From Sphingobium subterraneum (GTDB taxonomy: Bacteria; Pseudomonadota; Alphaproteobacteria; Sphingomonadales; Sphingomonadaceae), in the NCBI RefSeq assembly GCF_014199435.1, contig NZ_JACIJP010000003.1:248001-312000 (forward strand): a stretch of DNA of 64,000 nt, given 5' to 3'. The position numbers and the translations under genes are program-made. This document shows positions 51,131 to 61,199 of this stretch, piece by piece (the stretch's first letter is position 1; each line of letters starts with the position of its first letter). The notes under the pieces were generated by a model. The model had not been told where the DNA came from. It saw nothing but the letters and a program-made list of their open reading frames with translations, and did no database searches.

Positions 51131-52366
51131 ATGACCGTCCCGAACCGCCCCACCCTCAGCCTGCATATACCCGAGCCTTCCGCACGACCCGGCGAAGCGC
51201 CCAGCTTCGCGCAGTTTGATTTCGGCACAGCGGGAGCGGTCCGCCGCCCGGACAGCGCCGAGCCGGAAACGGCCATGCGCGACCTGCCTTACGAACTGAT
51301 CCGCGTGCTGGACGAAGATGGCAAGGCGGTCGGTCCGTGGAACCCGCGCCTGTCCCCCGATGTGCTCAAGCGCGGACTGCGCGCGATGCTGCTGACGCGC
51401 ATTTTCGACGACCGGCTGTTCCGCGCGCACCGGCAGGGCAAGACCAGCTTCTACATGAAGTCGACCGGGGAAGAGGCGATCGGCGCCGCGCAATCGATGA
51501 TGCTGGGCGCGGGCGACATGTGCTTCCCCACCTATCGTGTCCTCTCCTGGCTGATGGCCCGGGACTATCCGGTCGTCCAGCTCGCCAACCAGATCTTTTC
51601 CAACGCCGACGATCCCATCAAGGGCCGCCAGTTGCCGATGATGTTTTCGGCGCGGGATTACGGCTTCTATTCCCTGTCGGGCAATCTTGGCACGCGCTTC
51701 GGCCATGCGGTCGGCTGGGCGATGGCGTCGGCGTACAAGCACGACGACAAGATCGCGATCGCCTATGTCGGCGACGGGACCACGGCCGAGGGCGACTTCC
51801 ACGAGGCGCTGACCTTCGCCAGCGTCTATCAGGCGCCGGTCATCCTGTGCGTCACCAACAACCAGTGGGCGATTTCCAGCTTCGTCGGCTTTGCCGGAGG
51901 CGACAAGACCACTTTTGCGGCGAAGGCGACCGCATATGCGCTGCCGGGGTTGCGGGTCGACGGCAACGACTTTCTCGCTGTGTGGGCCGCGACGGAATGG
52001 GCGGCAGAGCGCGCGCGGAGCAACCGGGGCGCGACCCTGATCGAGTTTTTCACCTATCGCGTGGCGGGCCATTCGACGAGCGACGACCCGACCAAATACC
52101 GCCCGCTCGACGAGCCGGAGAAATGGCCGCTGGGCGACCCGATCGTCCGGCTGCGCGATCATCTGATCGCGATCGGCGAATGGGATGCGGAGCGGCATCA
52201 GGCGCTTGTGGACGACGTGACGCAGGCGGTGAAGGACGGCGTAAAGCAGGCCGAAGCGGTCGGCACGCTGGGCCAGTCCAAGCCGGACATCGCCACGATG
52301 TTCGAGGATATCTTCGCGGAGCCGGACTGGCGCATATGCGAAGAACGCAAGACGATGGGGCTGTGA
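51131..52366 (+). CDS. bkdA1: Branched-chain 2-oxoacid dehydrogenase E1 alpha
   Basis: The 411-residue E1 alpha decarboxylates branched-chain 2-oxo acids with thiamine diphosphate. The TPP motif is AYVGDGTTAEGDFHEALTFASVYQAPVILCVTNNQWAIS. It also has FYMKSTGEEAIGAAQSMMLGAGDMCFPTYR and the C-terminal RVAGHSTSDDPTKYR phosphorylation-loop-like segment typical of bacterial BCKDH. GGAGGT lies before the ATG at 51131; an earlier in-frame start is shorter in similarity. It heads the bkdA1-bkdA2-bkdB operon. Confidence 0.95.
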   Translation: MTVPNRPTLSLHIPEPSARPGEAPSFAQFDFGTAGAVRRPDSAEPETAMRDLPYELIRVLDEDGKAVGPWNPRLSPDVLKRGLRAMLLTRIFDDRLFRAHRQGKTSFYMKSTGEEAIGAAQSMMLGAGDMCFPTYRVLSWLMARDYPVVQLANQIFSNADDPIKGRQLPMMFSARDYGFYSLSGNLGTRFGHAVGWAMASAYKHDDKIAIAYVGDGTTAEGDFHEALTFASVYQAPVILCVTNNQWAISSFVGFAGGDKTTFAAKATAYALPGLRVDGNDFLAVWAATEWAAERARSNRGATLIEFFTYRVAGHSTSDDPTKYRPLDEPEKWPLGDPIVRLRDHLIAIGEWDAERHQALVDDVTQAVKDGVKQAEAVGTLGQSKPDIATMFEDIFAEPDWRICEERKTMGL

Positions 52367-52367
52367 C

Positions 52368-53384
52368 ATGACCGCCATGAACCTGATTCAGGCCCTGAAC
52401 AGCGCGCTCGATGTGATGCTGGAACATGACCCTAATGTGCTGATCTTCGGGGAAGATGTCGGCTATTTTGGCGGCGTCTTCCGCGTGACGGACAAGCTGC
52501 AGGAGAAATATGGAGCGACCCGCTGCTTCGACACGCCGATTTCGGAGGGTGGAATTATCGCGACAGCGATCGGCATGGGCGCCTATGGCCTGCGCCCGGT
52601 CGCGGAAATCCAGTTCGCCGATTATATCCTTCCCGCTTACGACCAACTCGTTTCCGAAGCGGCGCGGCTGCGCTATCGGTCGGGCGGCGAATTTTCCGCG
52701 CCGATCACGGTGCGCTCTCCTTATGGCGGCGGCATTTTCGGCGGGCAGACGCACAGTCAGTCGCCCGAAGCGATCTTCGCACATGTTACGGGGCTGAAAA
52801 CGGTGATCCCGTCCAATCCCTATGATGCCAAGGGATTGCTGATCGCGGCGATCGAGTGCGACGATCCGGTCATCTTCCTGGAGCCGAAGCGCATCTACAA
52901 CGGCCCGTTCGACGGACGGCCAGACACGCAGGTCAAGACCTGGGCGGGGCACCCCCAGGCCGATGTGCCCGAGGGCCATTATACCGTCCCGCTGGGCAAG
53001 GCGGCAATCGCGCGCGAAGGCGACGAGGTCACCGTGCTCGCTTATGGCACGATGGTGCATGTCGCGCTGGCCGGGATCGCCGACAGCGGAGTGGATGCGG
53101 AATTGATCGACCTGCGGTCGATCGTCCCGCTCGATATCGATACCATCGTCGCCTCGGTCAAGAAAACAGGGCGCTGCGTGATTTTTCATGAGGCGTCGCG
53201 GTTCGGTGGATTCGGTGCGGAACTGTCCGCGCTGGTGCAGGAGCGCTGCTTCGATCATCTGCAAAGCCCGATCGACCGCGTCGCGGGGTGGGACATGCCC
53301 TACCCGCACGCCTTCGAGTGGGATTATTTCCCCGGTCCCCGGCGCCTCGCCGAAGCGCTCAAGCGTGCGATGGAGTATAACTGA
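52368..53384 (+). CDS. bkdA2: Branched-chain 2-oxoacid dehydrogenase E1 beta
   Basis: The 338-residue subunit pairs with E1 alpha in the alpha2-beta2 enzyme. Features: LNSALDVMLEHDPNVLIFGEDVGYFGGVFRVTDKLQEKYG, then DTPISEGGIIATAIGMGAYGLRPVAEIQFADYI, and YGGGIFGGQTHSQSPEAIFAHVTGLK. These are the TPP-binding and interface regions of E1 beta. The start follows the E1 alpha stop by 1 nt and its own stop shares a base with the E2 start, so the three subunits are coupled. Confidence 0.95.
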   Translation: MTAMNLIQALNSALDVMLEHDPNVLIFGEDVGYFGGVFRVTDKLQEKYGATRCFDTPISEGGIIATAIGMGAYGLRPVAEIQFADYILPAYDQLVSEAARLRYRSGGEFSAPITVRSPYGGGIFGGQTHSQSPEAIFAHVTGLKTVIPSNPYDAKGLLIAAIECDDPVIFLEPKRIYNGPFDGRPDTQVKTWAGHPQADVPEGHYTVPLGKAAIAREGDEVTVLAYGTMVHVALAGIADSGVDAELIDLRSIVPLDIDTIVASVKKTGRCVIFHEASRFGGFGAELSALVQERCFDHLQSPIDRVAGWDMPYPHAFEWDYFPGPRRLAEALKRAMEYN

Positions 53385-54643
53385 TGAGCCGCTATATCTT
53401 CCGCCTGCCCGACGTCGGCGAAGGCGTGGCCGAGGCCGAGATCGTGGTGTGGCACGTCAAGGTCGGTGACCGGATCGAGGAGGACGAAAGCCTGGTCGAC
53501 GTGATGACCGATAAAGCGACAGTCGACATGACATCGCCGGTCAGCGGCACGGTTATCGCGACCTATGGCGCACCCGGAGAGATGCTGGCGGTGGGGTCGC
53601 CACTTGCCGAACTGGAGGTCGAGGGCGCTTTGGACGAGGCGCAGGCGGAGGAAGCCGCTGCGGCTCCTCCCGCGACGGCAGCGATGCCTGTGGTCGAGAC
53701 CATGGCCGCGCCGGAGCCGGCCGCACTCGCTCCTACCCCCGTTCCAGCCGAGCCAGTCGCACCTGCCAAGGCCAGTCTGCCGCTCGCCGCGCCCGCGACG
53801 CGACGCCGCGCACAGGAACTGGGGATCGATCTCCACGCGGTGAACGGCACCGGGCCGGGCGGCCGCATCCGGCAAGCGGATCTCGACGCCTATCTCGAAC
53901 GGCGCGATGCGGGCGGCGGATCGGGGCTTGGTCTGGTGAAACGCACCGCTGTCACCGAGCAGAAGATCATCGGGATGCGGCGCAAGATCGCCGAGAAAAT
54001 GCAGGAGGCCAAGCGCCACATCCCGCACATCACCTATGTCGAGGAAGCCGACCTCACCGAGCTGGAGGCGCTGCGCGTCGAACTGAACACCAGCCGGGCG
54101 GACGGCCAGCCGAAACTTACCCTGCTGCCGTTCTTCGTGCGCGCGCTGGCGCGGCTGCTGCCTCAGTTTCCACACATCAACGCGCGTTACGACGATGAAG
54201 CGGGCGTGCTGCACCAGTTCGCGGGTGTCCATGTCGGCATTGCCACGCAAACGCCGAACGGCCTGACGGTGCCGGTGGTCCGCCACGCCGAAGCGCGCTC
54301 GATCTGGGACTGCGCGGCCGAAATCGCGCGGGTCAGCGCCGCCGCGCGCGACGGGACGGCGACCCGGGACGAGCTGAGCGGCTCGACCATTTCCATCACC
54401 TCGCTAGGGCCGCTGGGCGGGATCGCGACCACACCGATCATCAATTATCCCGAAGTCGCGATCATCGGTCCCAACAAGCTGGTCGACCGTCCTATAGTGC
54501 ACGGATCCTTTTTAACCGTCCGCAAAACAATGAACATTTCCTCGTCGTTCGACCACCGCATCGTCGACGGCTATGACGCGGCGTTGTTCATTCAGGGACT
54601 GAAACGGATGCTGGAACATCCGGCGCTGATCTTCATGGATTGA
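53384..54643 (+). CDS. bkdB: Branched-chain 2-oxoacid dehydrogenase E2 (dihydrolipoyl acyltransferase)
   Basis: The 419-residue E2 has an N-terminal lipoyl domain (residues 1-80) with the lipoylated Lys44 in VDVMTDKATVDM, an Ala/Pro-rich linker (85-130), a subunit-binding domain (ATRRRAQELGIDLHAVNGTGPGGRI) and a catalytic C-terminal domain with FDHRIVDGYD (near residue 390). It transfers acyl groups to CoA. The E3 (dihydrolipoamide dehydrogenase) gene is not in the window, so a shared Lpd from elsewhere must serve this complex. Confidence 0.95.
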   Translation: MSRYIFRLPDVGEGVAEAEIVVWHVKVGDRIEEDESLVDVMTDKATVDMTSPVSGTVIATYGAPGEMLAVGSPLAELEVEGALDEAQAEEAAAAPPATAAMPVVETMAAPEPAALAPTPVPAEPVAPAKASLPLAAPATRRRAQELGIDLHAVNGTGPGGRIRQADLDAYLERRDAGGGSGLGLVKRTAVTEQKIIGMRRKIAEKMQEAKRHIPHITYVEEADLTELEALRVELNTSRADGQPKLTLLPFFVRALARLLPQFPHINARYDDEAGVLHQFAGVHVGIATQTPNGLTVPVVRHAEARSIWDCAAEIARVSAAARDGTATRDELSGSTISITSLGPLGGIATTPIINYPEVAIIGPNKLVDRPIVHGSFLTVRKTMNISSSFDHRIVDGYDAALFIQGLKRMLEHPALIFMD

Positions 54644-54651
54644 ACGCCTGC

Positions 54652-56373
54652 CTAAACGCCCTCTCCCGCCCCGTAGATTTTCCGCAAACCCGGCTTGTCG
54701 ATCTTTTGCGTACCAAGGCGCGGGAGCGGCGCATCAACCCACCAGATGCGCTCGGGGAGCTTGAACGGGGCAAGCCGCGCGCGAAGAAACGCGCGCAGCT
54801 CGTCCTCGTCTGCCACCACATCCGCGCGAGCGTAGATGATCGCGGCGGGCACCTCGCCATAGCGGGCGTGGGATATCCCGATGACCGCGCATTCGGCCAC
54901 CATGGGGTGCCCATACAGGGCCGCCTCCACTTCGAACGCCGCGATATTTTCGCCACCGCGGATAATAATGTCTTTCAGCCGGTCGACGATGAAGACATAG
55001 CCGTCCTCGTCCAGATAGCCCATATCCCCCGTGCGCGCGTAGCCGCCTGGCGTGAAGAGCGCGGCGGTGTCCTCTGGCCGGTTCCAGTAGCCGACGATAT
55101 TGGCGACCGAGCGGATGGCGATTTCTCCTGTCTGGCCGGTGGGAAGCGTTTCGCCCGCCGCATCGACAATCGCGATCTCCACGAGCGGTTTGGTGGCGCG
55201 GCCCGTGCTCGTCGGCTTGGCGAGATACGACGCGCGGAAATTGAGCGCGCCCACCGCATTGGTTTCGGTAAGGCCATAACCCAGCAGCGGGTGCGTGCCG
55301 ACAAGATTGTCGCGAATCGTCGCGATCTGGTCGACGGGGCGCGGCGCGCCCCCCGCCGCGAGATCGGTGAGGGTCGACAGGTCAAAGCGCCCCCGGTCCG
55401 GGTGGGAGGCGATTTCATGGCCCATGAGCGGGACACCGACGAAATAGGTCACCTTCTCCGCTTCGATCAGTTCGAGCGCGCGAAGGGCATCCCATTTCGG
55501 CATCATGACCAGCGTCCGGCCGATAACAAAGCTGTGCAGGAACACCGCAACTTCGCCGGTTACGTGAAAGAGCGGCACGTTCATCAGCGTGACCGGCGTG
55601 TCCGATGGCGGCCGTCCGGCCTGCGTCAGCATGTCGGCGATGCACAGGCTCGCGCCGCCGTAGCTCAGCGCGCCCTGCACCTTGCCCATATGGTCGGACA
55701 GCGCGCCTTTGCTGCGGCCGGTCGACCCCGATGTGAACAGGATCGTTGCGGGATCGGTGGGCGCCAGGTCCGGCAGATCGACAGTGGCAACCGGATCGGC
55801 AGGCAGCACGGCGGCGAGCGCGGCAGCCCATGTGCCATCGTCAATTGGCAGCAGTCGCGGCGTGCCCTCCGCGCTCCATCCATGGTTCAGCAACCCGGTG
55901 TGGCGCGGACCGTCGGCTAGCACAAGGGTGCAGCCGGTATCCTCGATCGCAGGGACGAGTTCGGCGGCGCCGCAGAAGGCGTTGCAGAGCACCGCTACCC
56001 CGCCCGCCAGCGTGATTCCCATATAGGCGAGCACCCATGCCGTTCCGTTACGCGCAGCGAGCGCGACCCGGTCTCCGGGTCCGACGCCATGGCGGGCGAT
56101 GAGGCCCTGCGCGACCATGCGGGCGGCGTCAAGCGCCTGCGCGAAAGTCAGCCGCTCATCCCCGTCGACAAGGAAGGTGCGCTCGGCATAAAGAGCGCAA
56201 AAGGCCGCGTAGAAGCCCGGCAGCGTGGACGGGACGGCGGTGACATAGGGCACCGTCGCGCCATGCCGATCGATCGTGCCAAGCGGAAACGGCCCGCCCG
56301 GCCCGGTCATCCGCACGACCGCCGCGTCGAGGGCGGCATCCTGCGCCCGGCAATCCGTCTGGGGATCGGTCAT
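54652..56373 (-). CDS. AMP-binding acyl-CoA synthetase (573 aa)
   Basis: The ANL enzyme has the P-loop TILFTSGSTGRSKGAL (near residue 200), GYGLTETNAVGALN (near 340), and SPISSATGTGQRTPP-like late region; the A8 TGDMGYLDEDGYVFIVDRLKDIIIRGGENIAAFEVE is clear, and the A10 Lys lies near the end (PRLGTQKIDK). It activates a carboxylic acid to acyl-CoA in the cytoplasm. The ATG at 56373 was chosen because GAGGA lies before it. It is convergent with bkdB; the substrate is unknown, though short branched acids fit the neighbourhood. Confidence 0.88.
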   Translation of the reverse strand: MTDPQTDCRAQDAALDAAVVRMTGPGGPFPLGTIDRHGATVPYVTAVPSTLPGFYAAFCALYAERTFLVDGDERLTFAQALDAARMVAQGLIARHGVGPGDRVALAARNGTAWVLAYMGITLAGGVAVLCNAFCGAAELVPAIEDTGCTLVLADGPRHTGLLNHGWSAEGTPRLLPIDDGTWAAALAAVLPADPVATVDLPDLAPTDPATILFTSGSTGRSKGALSDHMGKVQGALSYGGASLCIADMLTQAGRPPSDTPVTLMNVPLFHVTGEVAVFLHSFVIGRTLVMMPKWDALRALELIEAEKVTYFVGVPLMGHEIASHPDRGRFDLSTLTDLAAGGAPRPVDQIATIRDNLVGTHPLLGYGLTETNAVGALNFRASYLAKPTSTGRATKPLVEIAIVDAAGETLPTGQTGEIAIRSVANIVGYWNRPEDTAALFTPGGYARTGDMGYLDEDGYVFIVDRLKDIIIRGGENIAAFEVEAALYGHPMVAECAVIGISHARYGEVPAAIIYARADVVADEDELRAFLRARLAPFKLPERIWWVDAPLPRLGTQKIDKPGLRKIYGAGEGV

Positions 56374-56456
56374 GTGGTGTCCTCTCCGCCCGTCGTCATC
56401 CGCTTTTCTTATAGGGCCGCTTGCTTTATGCAGGCAAAAAACCACGGGGAAAAGCC

Positions 56457-57323
56457 TTGCACGAAATAATCACGTCTCTCCTCCACGGGCCGATCTCTTT
56501 TGAAAAACTGGGGCTCGACCCCATTGCCATCAACCTCGGGTTCTTTGCGATCAAATGGTATTCGCTCGCCTATCTGGCGGGGATCCTGATTGGCTATTGG
56601 TATCTGCTCCGTCTGATCCGCGAACCCGGTGCGCCGATGGCACGACGTCATGCCGACGACATGATCTTCTATGCCACGCTGGGCATCATCATCGGCGGGC
56701 GGCTGGCCTATGTGCTGTTTTACCAGCCCGATATTCTGCACAACCCGATGGACATCTTCAAGCTGTGGAATGGCGGCATGTCGTTTCATGGCGGGGTGCT
56801 CGGCGTGACGTGCGGCATCCTGTATCTGTCGTGGAAGGAAAAACTCAACTGGCTGCGCGTGCACGATTATATCGCATGCTGCGTACCGTTCGGGTTGCTC
56901 TTTGGGCGGCTGGCGAATTTCGTGAACGGCGAATTGTGGGGCAAGCCGACCGATGCGCCCTGGGCCATCATTTTTCCCACCGGCGGGCCGGTCCCGCGCC
57001 ACCCGAGTCAGCTCTACGAGGCCGCGCTGGAAGGCGCGCTGTTGTTCATCATCCTGTGGTTCGCGTTCTGGAAAACGAGGGCCCGGTACGAGCCGGGCAA
57101 GCTCGTCGGCATTTTCCTGCTGGGCTACGGTTGTGCGCGCTTCGCGGTGGAGTTTTTCCGCGAAGCCGACGCGCAGCTTATGGAATTTGCTGACCGGACC
57201 GGCCTGCATATGGGCCAGTGGCTGACGTTGCCGATGATCGTGGGGGGCATCTACCTTATTGCCACGGCCAAGAGCCGCCGCATCCGGGTGGAGCCCATCG
57301 CGGGCAGCGAAAGTGTCGCCTGA
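56457..57323 (+). CDS. lgt: Prolipoprotein diacylglyceryl transferase
   Basis: Lgt adds diacylglycerol to the lipobox Cys of prolipoproteins in the inner membrane. Features: [26 protein letters not shown], then [16 protein letters not shown], then [12 protein letters not shown] with the essential His, then [21 protein letters not shown] (signature) and [10 protein letters not shown]. Seven hydrophobic segments fit the family. The TTG at 56457 was chosen (GGGGAAAAG before it); an upstream in-frame TTG at 56421 is possible. Confidence 0.93.
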   Translation: MHEIITSLLHGPISFEKLGLDPIAINLGFFAIKWYSLAYLAGILIGYWYLLRLIREPGAPMARRHADDMIFYATLGIIIGGRLAYVLFYQPDILHNPMDIFKLWNGGMSFHGGVLGVTCGILYLSWKEKLNWLRVHDYIACCVPFGLLFGRLANFVNGELWGKPTDAPWAIIFPTGGPVPRHPSQLYEAALEGALLFIILWFAFWKTRARYEPGKLVGIFLLGYGCARFAVEFFREADAQLMEFADRTGLHMGQWLTLPMIVGGIYLIATAKSRRIRVEPIAGSESVA

Positions 57324-58374
57324 CACACTCGCCGCCCGCCTGACCCGGGTGATCCGGGCGAGCGGGCCAATCTCCATCGCGCATTTCATGGCGGAAGCGA
57401 ACGCGCGTTATTATGCAACACGCGATCCACTGGGACTAGCGGGCGACTTCACCACCGCGCCGGAGATCAGCCAGATGTTCGGCGAGCTGATCGGACTGTG
57501 CCTCGCCGACATTTGGATGCGGGCCGGTCGGCGGGACAAGGCCTTTTATGTGGAGTTAGGGCCGGGTCGTGGGACGCTTGCCGTCGACGCCCTGCGCGCG
57601 ATGGAGCAGGCGCATTTTGCCCCGCGCGTGCATTTCGTCGAGACGAGTCCGGTGCTGCGGGAGGCGCAGCAGTCCCGCCTGCCCCATGCGCATTTCCACG
57701 ACGATATCGATAGCCTGCCCGACGATGCACCGCTGCTGGTCGTCGCCAACGAATTTTTTGATGCGTTGCCAATCCGTCAGATGGAGCGGACGCAGACGGG
57801 CTGGTTCGAGCGGGTGCTGGTCCCGCGTGAGGGTGCGGAGGATGTAGCGTTCGCCCCCTGCGCCGGACCACGAGCGATGGATGCGGCTGTGCCCGCCCAC
57901 CTGCGCGATGCACCGGTCGGCGCGCTGTTCGAAAGCAGTCCGGCTGGCGCGGCAGTCGCCTTCGCCCTTGCCAATCGCATCGCGCGGCAGGGCGGCGCGG
58001 CGATCATCGTCGATTATGGCTATGACGGCCCTGCGCTAGGCGACACATTGCAGGCGGTGAAGGGGCACAGGATGACCGACCCGTTCGTCGACGTGGGCGA
58101 AAGCGACCTCACCGCCCATGTCGATTTCGGCACATTGGGAAATATGGCCCGTCAGGCGGGGCTGTCCGTATATGGCCCGGTTGGGCAAGGCGCGTTTCTC
58201 ACGCAGTTGGGTATCGGTCCGCGCGCGCAGATCCTGGCGCGCAATGCGCCCGAGCGCACCGAAGAGATCGAAGCCGCACAACATAGGCTGACCGCACCCG
58301 AGCAGATGGGGACGCTGTTCAAGGCGATGGCGATCGTACACCCTGCATGGGACCGGCCGGAGGGTTTCGCATGA
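57313..58374 (+). CDS. MidA/NDUFAF7-type methyltransferase
   Basis: This 353-residue SAM-dependent enzyme of the DUF185 family has [25 protein letters not shown], the SAM motif [20 protein letters not shown] (near residue 80), [14 protein letters not shown] and [24 protein letters not shown]. The mitochondrial relative methylates an Arg of a complex I subunit; a similar role in bacteria is likely. The GTG at 57313 was chosen, giving an 11-bp overlap with lgt. It is coupled to pgeF (ATGA). Confidence 0.88.
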   Translation: MSPDTLAARLTRVIRASGPISIAHFMAEANARYYATRDPLGLAGDFTTAPEISQMFGELIGLCLADIWMRAGRRDKAFYVELGPGRGTLAVDALRAMEQAHFAPRVHFVETSPVLREAQQSRLPHAHFHDDIDSLPDDAPLLVVANEFFDALPIRQMERTQTGWFERVLVPREGAEDVAFAPCAGPRAMDAAVPAHLRDAPVGALFESSPAGAAVAFALANRIARQGGAAIIVDYGYDGPALGDTLQAVKGHRMTDPFVDVGESDLTAHVDFGTLGNMARQAGLSVYGPVGQGAFLTQLGIGPRAQILARNAPERTEEIEAAQHRLTAPEQMGTLFKAMAIVHPAWDRPEGFA

Positions 58375-59150
58375 GCGTCGAAGTATTGCGCAGCGGCTTG
58401 CTGGATGGCGTGCCCCATGGATTTCTGGGACGACGCGGGGGTGTCTCGACCGGCCTTTATGCCGGGCTGAACGTCGGGCTGGGATCGGACGACAGCCGGG
58501 CGGCGATCGCGCAAAATCGGATCCTTGCCAGCGAGGCTGTGTTGCCGGGTGCAAAACTGGTTACCGTACATCAGGTGCATTCGCCCGATGTAGTGACCGT
58601 CGATAGCGCTTTGCCGGACGAGGACAGGCCCCATGCCGATGCGCTGGTGACGACCACTCCCGGACTGCTGCTCGGCATCCTGACCGCCGATTGCGTGCCG
58701 GTGCTGTTTGCCGATCGCGAAGCGGGCGTCATCGGCGCGGCGCATGCCGGATGGAAGGGCGCGATCAGCGGGGTGACCGATCAGACCCTCGATGCGATGG
58801 AACGGCTGGGCGCGGCGCGGGACCGGATCGCTTGCGCGATCGGACCGTGCATCGCGCGGGCTTCTTATGAAGTCGACCTTGGCTTTGTGCAGCGATTCCT
58901 GGCGGACGATCCGGATAATGAGCGCTTCTTCCGCGAAGGTCGCCCGGACCACGCGCAGTTCGATATCGAGGCCTATGTGGTCGCGCGGCTGGCAGGTGCG
59001 GGCATACAGCGGATCGAGGCACTCGGGCAGGATACGTATGTCCAGCCGGACCGCTTTTACAGCTATCGTCGGTCGTGCCACCGGAACGAACCGGGCTATG
59101 GGCGGCAGATTTCGCTGATTGGATTACAAACATCCGTTCGTGCTGAGTAG
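58371..59150 (+). CDS. pgeF: Peptidoglycan editing factor PgeF (laccase-domain)
   Basis: The 259-residue Cu/Zn-binding protein has PHGFLGRRGGVSTGLYAGLNVGLGSDD, the metal ligands in VTVHQVHSPDVV (His), TADCVPVLF (Cys) and AAHAGWKGAISG (His), and CIARASYEVD. It removes wrong residues from peptidoglycan precursors. The stop codon and the last eight codons lie inside a REP-like repeat (59133-59276), so the C-terminus QTSVRAE is encoded by the repeat. The gene is coupled to midA. Confidence 0.92.
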   Translation: MSVEVLRSGLLDGVPHGFLGRRGGVSTGLYAGLNVGLGSDDSRAAIAQNRILASEAVLPGAKLVTVHQVHSPDVVTVDSALPDEDRPHADALVTTTPGLLLGILTADCVPVLFADREAGVIGAAHAGWKGAISGVTDQTLDAMERLGAARDRIACAIGPCIARASYEVDLGFVQRFLADDPDNERFFREGRPDHAQFDIEAYVVARLAGAGIQRIEALGQDTYVQPDRFYSYRRSCHRNEPGYGRQISLIGLQTSVRAE

Positions 59151-59276
59151 CCATTGAGCTTGTCGAAATGGAGTATCGAAGCATCTGCCCTTCGATACGG
59201 GCCCCTTCGACTGCCTGCCAAGGCAGGCGCTCAGGACAGGCTTCGCCAAGCTCAGTCCCACCTCAGAACGAACGGA
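59133..59276. repeat. REP-like inverted repeat, copy 2
   Basis: It begins CCGTTCGTGCTGAGTAG and ends with the complement, CTCAGAACGAACGG. Inner stretches AGCTTGTCGAA and TATCGAAG also recur in the sister copies. An extra GCCTGCCAAGGCAGGC dyad sits inside. The left arm overlaps the pgeF 3' end. Confidence 0.7.
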
Positions 59277-59295
59277 TGAAGTAAACTCTGATAGC

Positions 59296-59994
59296 CTATC
59301 CCCAGTCCACCCGTGTCCAGCCGCGTTCCTGCGCGAGTTTCGCCAGCGGTGGGTGCGGGTTGGCGGCGAAGGCTTCGTCGGCATATTCGAGCATCGGCGC
59401 GTCAGAGACATGGTCGGAATAGGCGCGGATGTGGGCGGCGTTGCGGTGGACGTCGTGCTGCACCATCCACGCCTGGATCATGCCCAGCTTGGCGGCGTCG
59501 TAACAATTGTCACCAGCGATGCGCGCGCGCACATAATCCAGACCCTGCCCAAGATGATCGGTCGCGATCACCGCGTCAAAGCCCAGCAGCCGGGCGATCG
59601 CCTCCACATAGAGTCGGTAGGAAGCCGTTGCGAGCACGAGACGATAGCCCGCCGCGCGATCGGCCGCGACCTGTGCCAGTGCGCCGGGGCGAACGTTTCG
59701 CTCCATCACCTTCCGAGCAAAACTTTCGATATGCGGCTGAAGCCGCGCACGGCTCACCCGGCCACCGATCATCAGTGCCTGATTCATTTCTTTCAACCGC
59801 CGCCGGGAAATGAACCGCAGCACATAAGCGATCATGATAAACGGAACGACTGGGGCGAAAATCAGCCGCCACGGGGCCATATGGGTGGCCACATGTAGCA
59901 GAAAAGGCGTGTAGGTGCCCCGAAACGTAATGGTCCGGTCCATGTCATAGATGGCGAGCCGCGTCACTGCGCGTGCCGTTTCATTGTAAGCCAC
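59296..59994 (-). CDS. HAD-IB family phosphatase (SerB/lipid-phosphatase-like)
   Basis: The 232-residue protein has the HAD motif I YDMDRTITFRGTYTPFLLHV (Asp nucleophile near residue 17), a helical cap with membrane-like segment LIFAPVVPFIMIAYVL, motif II LVLATASYRLYVEAIA, and motif III GDNCYDAAKLG with a later AYSDHVSDAPMLEYADEAFAANPHPPL. It dephosphorylates a small or lipid phosphate. The GTG at 59994 was chosen because GGAAGG lies 6 nt before it; TTG 60000 is possible. Confidence 0.87.
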   Translation of the reverse strand: MAYNETARAVTRLAIYDMDRTITFRGTYTPFLLHVATHMAPWRLIFAPVVPFIMIAYVLRFISRRRLKEMNQALMIGGRVSRARLQPHIESFARKVMERNVRPGALAQVAADRAAGYRLVLATASYRLYVEAIARLLGFDAVIATDHLGQGLDYVRARIAGDNCYDAAKLGMIQAWMVQHDVHRNAAHIRAYSDHVSDAPMLEYADEAFAANPHPPLAKLAQERGWTRVDWG

Positions 59995-60086
59995 ATGCAA
60001 CCTTCCGGCTTATGCATCATTCTGTCTTGCGGATGGGCCGTTTCGGCTTGCCGCGCAACCGATAATGGACCAGTAAATCCGATCAG

Positions 60087-61199
60087 ATGAACGATGCGGC
60101 GCACTTTACCATAGAAGACCGGGATGGCGGGCCTGTGCTGCGCATGGGCGGCGTGCTGGCGATCAACTTTCTGGGTTCGCTGCCGTCCGACCTGGATGCC
60201 GTGACCGAGCCAGTCAAAGCCATAGACCTGTCCGATATCGACCATATTGATACGATCGGCGCGTGGCTCGTCCACAGCCATGCTCAACGCCTTGGTGCGG
60301 AGATCACCGGCGCAGATGACGACACGCGCCGCCTGATCGACGCGGTGAGCGCGGGATCGGAGAATGTCGTGCGCGTCCGCCCGGATGCCACCCCCGCCGT
60401 GCAACGCATTCTGTCGCAGATCGGCGAGGCAACGATCCTCAGCGTGCAGACGCTGCTGGGTCTGCTCGGCTTTTTCGGGAGCGTGCTGATCGCCACATGG
60501 TCGCTGATCCGTCATCCGTCGCGGCTGCGCATCAATGCGGTCGTTCAGCGATTTGAGGTCGTGGGCGTGTCGGCGCTGGGCATTATCGGACTGATGAGCT
60601 TTCTGATCGGTATCGTGATCGCCCAGCAGGGTTCGGTGCAATTGCGCCAGTTCGGCATGGAGGTGCTGACCGTCAACCTGGTCGGGCGCCTGACCTTCCG
60701 CGAGCTGGGTGTGCTGATGACGGCGATCATGGTCGCCGGTCGGTCCGGATCGGCATTCGCGGCGCAGATCGGTACCATGAAACTGACCGAGGAAATCGAC
60801 GCGATGCGCACGATCGGCGTCTCGCCGATGGAGGCGTTGATCATGCCGCGCATTATTTCGTCCGTTGTGCTGATGCCGCTCCTGGGTTTCTACTCTTCGC
60901 TTGTCGCGGTGTTTGGCGGCGGCTTTTTGTGCGCCATTGCGCTCGACATTCCGCCGGTTACCTTCGTGCAAAGGCTACGCGAAGTGGTGCCCATCACCGA
61001 CCTGTGGGTGGGGCTGGTCAAGGCGCCGGTCTTCGGCCTTATCATCGGCATGACCGGTTGTTTTCAGGGATTGCAGGTCAAGGCCAACGCCGAGGAGGTG
61101 GGCCTGCGCACCACGGCGGCGGTTGTGCAGGCGATCTTCATGGTGATCGTCATCGACGCGTTCTTCGCCGTCTTCTTCACGTGGGTGGGATGGATATGA
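60087..61199 (+). CDS. mlaE: MlaE-type ABC permease with N-terminal STAS domain
   Basis: The 370-residue permease has an STAS-like domain (residues 5-110: FTIEDRDGGPVLRMGGVLAINF, then AIDLSDIDHIDTIGAWLVHSHAQRLG) fused to the MlaE membrane domain (VVGVSALGIIGLMSFLIGIVIAQQGSVQLRQFG, then ELGVLMTAIMVAGRSGSAFAAQIGTMKLTEEIDAMRTIG). The STAS part is a separate MlaB protein in E. coli. The complex moves phospholipids between the inner and outer membrane. It is coupled to the ATPase gene (ATGA). Confidence 0.94.
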   Translation: MNDAAHFTIEDRDGGPVLRMGGVLAINFLGSLPSDLDAVTEPVKAIDLSDIDHIDTIGAWLVHSHAQRLGAEITGADDDTRRLIDAVSAGSENVVRVRPDATPAVQRILSQIGEATILSVQTLLGLLGFFGSVLIATWSLIRHPSRLRINAVVQRFEVVGVSALGIIGLMSFLIGIVIAQQGSVQLRQFGMEVLTVNLVGRLTFRELGVLMTAIMVAGRSGSAFAAQIGTMKLTEEIDAMRTIGVSPMEALIMPRIISSVVLMPLLGFYSSLVAVFGGGFLCAIALDIPPVTFVQRLREVVPITDLWVGLVKAPVFGLIIGMTGCFQGLQVKANAEEVGLRTTAAVVQAIFMVIVIDAFFAVFFTWVGWI

